Below the pieces are notes generated by a model, which worked only from the letters and a program-made list of their open reading frames with translations, was not told the DNA's origin and made no database searches. From assembly GCA_025938035.1 (NCBI GenBank), contig JAICQE010000135.1:1-13125 (forward strand): a stretch of 13,125 bases of DNA. Direction: 5' to 3'. Source of the DNA: Vicinamibacteria bacterium. Its GTDB lineage: Bacteria > Acidobacteriota > Vicinamibacteria > Vicinamibacterales > UBA2999. Position 1 is the first letter of the stretch. Every line of letters starts with the position of its first letter. The position numbers and the translations under genes are program-made. Positions 8,641 to 13,125 of the stretch are shown piece after piece.

Positions 8641-9684
8641 ATGAGAAGCGTGATCGTCGGTGTGGTAACCGGTCTGGTGCTCACTGCCGCGGGCATGGTG
8701 GCTCAACAGGCTCCTCCGACTCCTCCGCCCTGCGTTGCCGCCGGCGACGTGCAGTTCATCTGCGGCCAGCGGGCGCCCGAGGATCTGGTGGTCGTTCCCG
8801 GCGGCCAGTGGGTTGTTGCCGGCGCGTATGCGGGCGCCGGCGGAATCAACCTGATTCGTGTCAGCGATCGGACGAGCATCCAGGCCTACCCCGCCGCCGG
8901 TGCCGCCGAAACGCTGGACGCCAAAACGTACAAGAGCTGTCCCGGGGTGCCGGACGCCGCGACCAAGGCCAAGTTCCAGACGCACGGTCTGTCGCTGCGT
9001 CAGGGACGCAACGGGGTTCACACCCTCTACGTCGTCCTGCACGGCGGCCGTGAATCGGTGGAAGTCTTTGCCCTCGACGCGCGTCCCCAGACGCCGACGC
9101 TCACGTGGATAGGCTGCGCCGTCGCTCCAGATCCGATCGGCCTGAACTCCGTCCGCTGGCTTGACGATGGCGGGTTCATCGCAACGAATTTCCTGCCGCG
9201 CGGGACCCCGGGCGGGATGGCGGCGCTGCAGAAGGCCGAACGGAACGGCGAGCTCTGGGAATGGCACACCGCCAGCGGATGGCAGAAGGTGCCCGGCAGC
9301 GAGGCGTCGGGCGCCAACGGCATCGAGATCTCGCCGGATGGCCGAACGCTGTACGTCGCCGCCTGGGGCAGCCAGTCCTTCTTCACGCTGTCGCGCGGCG
9401 ACAAGGAACCAAAGCGCCAGGAGGTTCCACTTGGCTTCCGCGTGGACAACATTCGCTGGGCCGCGGACGGGAGCCTGCTTGCCACCGGCCAGACGTTGAA
9501 CCCTGGCCAGCCGCCCGCAACCGTGATCGTCAAGGTCGATCCGAAGACGCTGAAAGTTACCGAAGTGCTGCGACAGCCGCCGATTGGCGGATTCGGCGCC
9601 GGCACCGTCGCGGTCGAGGTTGGCAAGACGCTGTGGGTCGGTTCCTACACGGGCGACCGATTGGCGATCTTTCCGGCTCGTTAG
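8641..9684 (+). CDS. Exported paraoxonase/SMP-30-like beta-propeller lactonase or arylesterase
   Basis: A 347-residue secreted protein with a signal peptide (residues 1-21, MRSVIVGVVTGLVLTAAGMVA). Compared from memory with human PON1, it matches along its whole length. APEDLVVVPGG (Glu47, Asp48) lines up with the PON1 SEDLEILP section (E53, D54). THGLS (His115) and VVLHGG (His134) line up with the PON1 His dyad. LNSVRW (Asn169), ANGIEISPDG (Asn226) and VDNIRW (Asp269, Asn270) line up with the calcium ligands N168, N224, D269 and N270. PON1 D169 is replaced by Ser170. The expected activity is calcium-dependent hydrolysis of lactones or aryl esters in the periplasm or outside the cell. The substrate is unknown; quorum-sensing lactones are one possibility. 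It is monocistronic by layout. Automated annotation would probably call it SMP-30/gluconolactonase. Confidence 0.85.
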   Translation: MRSVIVGVVTGLVLTAAGMVAQQAPPTPPPCVAAGDVQFICGQRAPEDLVVVPGGQWVVAGAYAGAGGINLIRVSDRTSIQAYPAAGAAETLDAKTYKSCPGVPDAATKAKFQTHGLSLRQGRNGVHTLYVVLHGGRESVEVFALDARPQTPTLTWIGCAVAPDPIGLNSVRWLDDGGFIATNFLPRGTPGGMAALQKAERNGELWEWHTASGWQKVPGSEASGANGIEISPDGRTLYVAAWGSQSFFTLSRGDKEPKRQEVPLGFRVDNIRWAADGSLLATGQTLNPGQPPATVIVKVDPKTLKVTEVLRQPPIGGFGAGTVAVEVGKTLWVGSYTGDRLAIFPAR

Positions 9685-9761
9685 CGCGGATTTTCATCCC
9701 GTGGCGCGAACCCTGCGGGTTCGCGAGGCGAGCCTGCAAGGCTCGCCCCACGAAATCCGCG
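9685..9761. repeat. Nested palindromic element folding as a three-way junction
   Basis: Starting on the base after the stop codon, 77 bases form nested inverted repeats. The outer stem is 9685-9693 with 9753-9761 (9 bp), continued by 9700-9704 with 9748-9752 (5 bp) after a six-base bulge. Inside are two adjacent hairpins: 9705-9713 with 9717-9725 (9 bp, loop TGC) and 9727-9734 with 9740-9747 (8 bp, loop TGCAA). Only A9726 is unpaired at the junction. Both strands fold the same way, as in REP/BIME-type or miniature mobile repeats. It could also serve as a transcript end for the upstream gene. It is not a tRNA: there is no anticodon arm. Confidence 0.75.
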
Positions 9762-9780
9762 TACACTCGTTATAGGCCCT

Positions 9781-10128
9781 ATGCAACTCCGGAATGCACG
9801 ACTCTGTCTCGACTGCGAGGAAGTCCACGACGCGCCGCAATGTCCTGTCTGCGCGTCTGAATCGTTTGCGTTCGTGACTCGCTGGGTGCCCGCACCCGAG
9901 CGGCGCGAGCGGCCCCGGGTGGTCGAACCGTCCCGCCCCGAAGAACTGCAGGCGTATCGCACACTGCTCGATGCCGGCCAGAAGCCCAACGGCCGCGGCT
10001 GGCAGCTGGCTCGTCAGGGTGTTATGGGTCTGGCACTGGTCGGCATTGCCGGCTGGTTGTGGAAATCCGCCTCCGCTGAGGCGGACAAGGCCGGCGGCGC
10101 GAGCCGCGCCGAGAAGGATCGGCAATAG
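9781..10128 (+). CDS. Small zinc-ribbon protein with C-terminal membrane segment, unknown function
   Basis: A 115-residue protein I do not recognise as a named family. Near the N-terminus two Cys pairs, C9-x2-C12 and C21-x2-C24 (LCLDC and QCPVC), form a compact zinc ribbon like those that open many small bacterial membrane proteins. A charged, proline-rich linker follows (about residues 36-75), then one membrane helix at about 80-95 (VMGLALVGIAGWLW) and a charged tail rich in Ala, Lys and Glu. There is no ribosome site right before the ATG. The nearest promoter-like bases, TACACT at 9762-9767, would leave almost no leader. Its stop TAG overlaps the apparent AUA start of the next gene, so the two are probably made together. 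A role in anchoring or assisting the oxygenase is speculation from this coupling. Confidence 0.75.
   Translation: MQLRNARLCLDCEEVHDAPQCPVCASESFAFVTRWVPAPERRERPRVVEPSRPEELQAYRTLLDAGQKPNGRGWQLARQGVMGLALVGIAGWLWKSASAEADKAGGASRAEKDRQ
10111..10118 (+). promoter_or_regulatory. Ribosome binding site for the non-ATG start at 10125
   Basis: GAGAAGGA ends six bases before the AUA at 10125 and lies inside the last codons of the zinc-ribbon gene. It is a good Shine-Dalgarno match at normal spacing. No ATG, GTG or TTG follows it in the oxygenase frame until 10293, so it is the main evidence for initiation at AUA. Confidence 0.55.
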
Positions 10129-10901
10129 TCGCGCAGCGCCTGAACGCCGAACGCCTCGTCCTCCTCGGGTGGACGCGCGCGATTCTGCTCCAGCTCGCGC
10201 ACCCGCTGATCGCGGCGGGGGTCTACGACCACAGCAGCTTTCGCGCGACACCGTGGGCGGCCGCGTCGCGGCTGCACTCGACCATCCGCGCGATGCTCGC
10301 GCTGTCGTTCGGCACGGACGCCGAACGCGAACACGCGCTGCACGGCATCCGCACGATTCACACCCGCGTGAACGGCCAGCTGCGCGAGTCCGTCGGCATG
10401 TTCCCCGCCGGCTCCGCCTACTCTGCCGAAGATCCTGCGCTCGTGCTGTGGGTGCATCTCACGCTGCTCGAGTCGATCCCGCTGGCGTACGAGCTGTTCG
10501 TCGGCCCGCTGAGCGATCGGGAGCGTGACAGCTACTGCGCCGAAAGCGCGTGGGTCGCTATTGCGCTGGGCGCGCGACCCGCCGACGTGCCGGTCACCTG
10601 GGCACACGCATCCGATCAGCTGGCTCGCATGTACGCGTCGGACGTACTCGCGGTTGGGCGCCAGGCGCATGAACTGTCGATCGCCGTGCTCGCGCCGCGG
10701 TTTTCACGATTGCTTCCACCGCTCGCGTCCTGGAACCGGCTGGTTGCGGTCGGCCTTCTGCCTGCGCAAATCCGCCGCGCGTACCGTCTCGCGTGGAACG
10801 ACATCGATCAGCGCCGCTTCGAACGCATCGTCGCACGCCTGAAACGCGTCAGGCGGTCGCTGCCCGACGCTGTCGCGCTCTGGCCCGAAGCTCGTAGGTA
10901 G
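10125..10901 (+). CDS. DUF2236/MpaB-like oxygenase family protein with apparent AUA start
   Basis: Members of this family are related to the fungal oxygenase MpaB and the heme-dependent rubber oxygenase Lcp; most bacterial ones are uncharacterised. From the AUA the product is 258 residues, near the usual family length. The N-terminus, NAERLVLLGWTRAILLQLAHP (residues 7-27) followed by a DHSSF section, is the conserved opening of the family. Later family features are H79 in HTRVNG, the DP pair at 103-104 and the WVH at 109-111. The first ATG in frame is at 10293 (residue 57) and would remove the conserved QLAHP core, so it is unlikely to be the start. The frame is open back to a TGA at 10077 but holds no ATG, GTG or TTG there. 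CTG at 10140 is a weaker alternative. The stop TAG overlaps the AUA as ATAG. Substrate and cofactor are not shown. Confidence 0.85.
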   Translation: MVAQRLNAERLVLLGWTRAILLQLAHPLIAAGVYDHSSFRATPWAAASRLHSTIRAMLALSFGTDAEREHALHGIRTIHTRVNGQLRESVGMFPAGSAYSAEDPALVLWVHLTLLESIPLAYELFVGPLSDRERDSYCAESAWVAIALGARPADVPVTWAHASDQLARMYASDVLAVGRQAHELSIAVLAPRFSRLLPPLASWNRLVAVGLLPAQIRRAYRLAWNDIDQRRFERIVARLKRVRRSLPDAVALWPEARR

Positions 10902-10924
10902 TGTCCGCTTTAGCCGGACCCACT
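10900..10924. terminator. Candidate bidirectional terminator or small palindrome between convergent genes
   Basis: GTCCG at 10903-10907 pairs with CGGAC at 10915-10919 around a seven-base loop. Alternatively AGTG-TCCG pairs with CGGA-CC-CACT over 10900-10924, with a two-base bulge. It lies between the convergent oxygenase and membrane-protein genes. There is no T-run, so if it acts as a terminator it is non-canonical. Confidence 0.35.
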
Positions 10925-10932
10925 GACGCTCC

Positions 10933-11514
10933 TTACTGGCCGAGCCTGAAACTCTGAGCGGTATCGACGCGGATGGTGGAATTGCTCGCGTTATTCGAAA
11001 CTACGAGCGTCCAGATCATCATGCCGACACCGGCCGCGACGGCCGCGCCGACAGCAGTGAAACCGTAAGCCCAGACGACGCGGCGCCACGGCCACATAAA
11101 CGGGTTCCGCCAATCTCGCCCGAACGAATCGTTGAGCAGCCGCAGGAAATCGTCCGTGATTGGTTTCGGCTCGACTGCGATCCAGAGCTCCCAGAGCAGC
11201 CATGCTGCGACGCCAATCAGCAGAACACCGCTGATTGCCGTGAACAGGACGTTGAGCGCGCCGCCGTGATACGCGATGCGCTCGCACGGGACCGTTACGG
11301 GGTGCGCATAGCAATTCGAGAAGTCCATGACGGCATAGAGTCGATCGGGCGACGTGACGATCAGCCGGATCCCGAAGACCAAGACGACGCACAGGAGCGT
11401 CCCCATCCACAGCTCCCAGATCGCAAGGCGAATCCATGTGCGCGCCGAGTTCGGAGGAAACGTCAGCGAGCGGGGCTTCCACGGACTCATTTCCGGCATC
11501 GACCAGACGGCCAT
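10933..11514 (-). CDS. Three-helix integral membrane protein, unknown function
   Basis: A 193-residue protein that I do not recognise. The ATG at 11514 is two bases after the stop of the DUF2201 gene and is served by GGAGGT four bases upstream, so the longer frame reaching 11616 is only overlap with the previous gene. Predicted membrane segments lie at about residues 28-53 (LAIWELWMGTLLCVVLVFGI), 88-112 (LFTAISGVLLIGVAAWLLWELW) and 148-170 (GFTAVGAAVAAGVGMMIWTL). Between the first two is a loop of about 35 residues with two cysteines (FSNCYAH and VPCER) that could form a disulfide if periplasmic. It is rich in tryptophan. Being the third gene of the ATPase/DUF2201 operon, it may be a membrane partner or target of that chaperone-like pair; this is inference from context. 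Confidence 0.78.
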   Translation of the reverse strand: MAVWSMPEMSPWKPRSLTFPPNSARTWIRLAIWELWMGTLLCVVLVFGIRLIVTSPDRLYAVMDFSNCYAHPVTVPCERIAYHGGALNVLFTAISGVLLIGVAAWLLWELWIAVEPKPITDDFLRLLNDSFGRDWRNPFMWPWRRVVWAYGFTAVGAAVAAGVGMMIWTLVVSNNASNSTIRVDTAQSFRLGQ

Positions 11515-11516
11515 AC

Positions 11517-12836
11517 CTACCTCCGCCAGGCTGCCATCTGGACCTGAGTGCCAGATTCGGTATGTACCGACGGCTCGTCGATGGTGATCACCCGATTGGC
11601 GCCGTGGTTTCCCCACGGCGGTGGCGGTCCATCACCGACACGAATCGTGAGTACGGGAAACGCCGGGGCGTTCGCCGGCCAGTCTGTGTGGCAGTCGCTC
11701 ACGACCACCAGCAGGTCGACGACGTGTCGTTCGGCGAAACAGCGGAAGCCAGCCGTGAGATCCGTCCCGCCGCCGCCGTACAGCGCCAGTTGCGCGGTTC
11801 TGAACACCTTTCGCACATCGTGCACGGCCGTGTCACAACAGCAGACGATGACCTCGGCGCCGTATCCGAGCTGCCGCGTCAACCCACCCAGCTCTGCGAC
11901 AGCCCTCGCCAACTGCGTGTCCTGCATAGAGGCGGACGTGTCGATGAGAAAGCCCGGCCGGGGTCGCGGCTGGTGGAACGACGGCATGATGAAGTCACCG
12001 TAGCACGCCTGTCGCCGGTGTGGCCGCCGGTACGTGCGGTCGTATCGTCCGAGCGTGCTCTCGCGCAGCGCCTTGCGCACCGCGTGACGGATCGTCGCCA
12101 TGTAGTCCACCTTCGGCGTGAGCACAGTACGCGCCCACAGACGCCAACCGAGCGGAACATCACCCGCGTCGCCGGATCGATCGAGGACCCGCTGCGCCAC
12201 GTCACGACGCACGAGCTCCGCTTTGACGTGGTCGACGCCCGCGACCGAACCAGGGCTCCCATCATCGTCAGCGAGTTCCCATGGCCGCCGCTCGCCGTGA
12301 GCGCCGGAGCCGCAATCGCGCGCCGATGCCATGGACCCGTTCATCGCATCCGCCGCAGTTCCGGATTGAGCGGGCTTGTACAGCAGGCGGTAGTACGTCT
12401 CGGCGTTCTCTCCGATCCTCAGTCCGAACGTGCCGGGGCGCGGCGGATCATCCGGAAGCGGCAGTCCTTCCGGCAGGAGATCGTCATTGATCTCGCAATC
12501 CGTGGCGGTGTTCCACAACGAAATGTTCGTCACGGCGGCCGCCTGCTTGCGCGCGTCGTGCTGCCGCAGCAGATGACTGACCTCGTGGATCACAACCGCC
12601 GCGTTTTCTTCCACGGTATGGGCCTTCAGCCACGCCTCGTTGTAATAGAGACGCCAGTGTGAGTCGACCGCCATACTCGCAATGAGCTCGGTCCTGACGG
12701 GAACAAGGCTGAAGATTGCGGGTGCGAAGTAGGCACGCTGATACGACGCGCGCACACGAGCGGCCTGCAGCGCACGCGCGTAGCCGTCGCCGCGTCGCTC
12801 CATCCCACGAATCAACTCGGCGAGCCGGCTCAGCAC
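11517..12836 (-). CDS. DUF2201 protein: zinc-peptidase-like domain plus VWA-like domain
   Basis: A 439-residue cytoplasmic protein (no signal peptide or membrane helix). The N-terminal half is metallopeptidase-like. HEVSH (His84, Glu85, His88) supplies the HExxH zinc motif, and TDCEINDDL (Glu115) has the likely third ligand. The linker keeps the family motif CGSGAHGERRPWEL (175-188). The C-terminal half is a VWA-like domain with a MIDAS metal site: DTSAS (299-303), a Thr in GGGTDL (358) and an Asp in VVSDCH (381). The start is GTG at 12836, four bases after the stop of the upstream ATPase gene; Met12 is an alternative. Proteins of this type are usually coded beside a MoxR AAA+ ATPase, by analogy with RavA-ViaA and NorQ-NorD pairs that remodel or activate metalloenzymes. 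The actual client is unknown. Confidence 0.88.
   Translation of the reverse strand: MLSRLAELIRGMERRGDGYARALQAARVRASYQRAYFAPAIFSLVPVRTELIASMAVDSHWRLYYNEAWLKAHTVEENAAVVIHEVSHLLRQHDARKQAAAVTNISLWNTATDCEINDDLLPEGLPLPDDPPRPGTFGLRIGENAETYYRLLYKPAQSGTAADAMNGSMASARDCGSGAHGERRPWELADDDGSPGSVAGVDHVKAELVRRDVAQRVLDRSGDAGDVPLGWRLWARTVLTPKVDYMATIRHAVRKALRESTLGRYDRTYRRPHRRQACYGDFIMPSFHQPRPRPGFLIDTSASMQDTQLARAVAELGGLTRQLGYGAEVIVCCCDTAVHDVRKVFRTAQLALYGGGGTDLTAGFRCFAERHVVDLLVVVSDCHTDWPANAPAFPVLTIRVGDGPPPPWGNHGANRVITIDEPSVHTESGTQVQMAAWRR
11519..11524 (-). promoter_or_regulatory. Ribosome binding site fixing the membrane-protein start
   Basis: On the minus strand GGAGGT ends four bases before the ATG at 11514 and overlaps the end of the DUF2201 coding sequence and its stop. 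It selects this start over upstream in-frame codons. Confidence 0.7.
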
Positions 12837-12840
12837 GCAA

Positions 12841-13125
12841 TCACTCTCCGGGCACCAGCTTCGCGAGTTGCAGCAATTCGAAGAATGGCCGACACTCGTC
12901 GGGCAGCCTCGTGAGCCCCTCGGGGCGGTTCCGCTTGTCGCAGAGCGTACGCGCCGCCGCGGTGGGGATGTCTGCGTTCTTCCTGCACGCCACGCCGAGC
13001 GCGACCATCGCCGACTGCCATCGCTCCAGCGTTCTGTTGTTCAGAACGGCGCCGACCAGCGAGTAGCAGATGGCGTATGCACGATCGGTGCGATCCGGCA
13101 GAACGAGACTCCGCGGATTCCTCAG
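12841..13125 (-). CDS. C-terminal part of a probable MoxR-like AAA+ ATPase
   Basis: An open frame enters from the right edge on the minus strand and ends at TGA (12843-12841), giving 94 residues with no start in the window. It reads RSLVLPDRTDRAYAICYSLV near the left end of the translation and PFFELLQLAKLVPGE at the end, and looks helical. No Walker motif is visible because the ATPase core lies beyond the edge. The call rests on three things: the stop lies four bases before the DUF2201 start, DUF2201 genes commonly follow a MoxR-type ATPase, and the helical C-terminus is compatible. The frame itself is secure; the family assignment is moderate. Confidence 0.6.
   Translation of the reverse strand: MRNPRSLVLPDRTDRAYAICYSLVGAVLNNRTLERWQSAMVALGVACRKNADIPTAAARTLCDKRNRPEGLTRLPDECRPFFELLQLAKLVPGE

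Noticed and set aside
9685..9761. A tRNA or tRNA-like gene, because the element is 77 bases and branched
   Set aside because: It has only two inner arms, loops of three and five bases, no anticodon loop and no T-arm consensus in place.
10293..10901. Oxygenase gene taken as a 202-residue protein from the first ATG, or as a truncated pseudogene
   Set aside because: The conserved N-terminal core continues in frame upstream to 10125 without a stop or frameshift, so the gene is intact and only the start codon is unusual.
11436..12662. A 408-codon open frame antisense to the DUF2201 gene
   Set aside because: The minus strand has HExxH and MIDAS motifs in frame; the plus-strand frame lacks any family feature.
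1..13125. CRISPR array, transposon, prophage or defence island
   Set aside because: No direct-repeat array, transposase, integrase, att-like repeats or recognised defence genes were seen; base composition looks even across the window.

Overview
The window is GC-rich, densely coded bacterial DNA. It is Gram-negative, because it encodes a complete tripartite RND efflux pump with a TolC-like outer-membrane channel and a separate outer-membrane porin. The mix of PadR-controlled efflux, a DUF2236/MpaB-like oxygenase, a MoxR/DUF2201 pair and small palindromic intergenic elements suits a soil Acidobacteriota genome, perhaps of the Vicinamibacteria type. That placement is inference from gene content and style; there is no rRNA or other phylogenetic marker here. 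I see no tRNA, rRNA, CRISPR array, transposase or phage gene.

Layout from left to right. (1) 1-1059, forward: the end of pstB and the whole of phoU, the 3' end of a pst phosphate-uptake and Pho-signalling operon that must begin left of the window. (2) 1107-6793, reverse: a three-gene efflux operon transcribed as outer-membrane factor, then RND permease, then periplasmic adaptor. The last two genes overlap by four bases. (3) 6921-7253, forward: a PadR-family repressor divergent from the pump. The shared spacer holds an inverted repeat beside an exact TATAAT, so the PadR protein probably controls both itself and the pump. (4) 7266-8507, reverse: a porin of the phosphate-selective O/P type. (5) 8641-9684, forward: an exported six-bladed propeller hydrolase resembling serum paraoxonase, with its His dyad and calcium ligands apparently intact. 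(6) 9685-9761: a nested palindrome that folds into an almost fully paired three-way junction. (7) 9781-10901, forward: a small zinc-ribbon membrane protein overlapping a DUF2236/MpaB-like oxygenase. The oxygenase has no ATG, GTG or TTG at its expected start and seems to begin at an AUA codon overlapping the upstream stop. (8) 10933-13125, reverse: an operon running in from the right edge, with an ATPase that is probably MoxR-like (only its end is present), a DUF2201 protein joining a zinc-peptidase-like domain to a VWA domain, and a three-helix membrane protein.

The efflux operon with its PadR regulator is a self-contained regulated module. The MoxR/DUF2201/membrane-protein operon and the zinc-ribbon/oxygenase pair are the least understood units. 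The most unusual sequence features are the AUA start and the three-way-junction palindrome. No stretch longer than about 130 bases lacks a gene.
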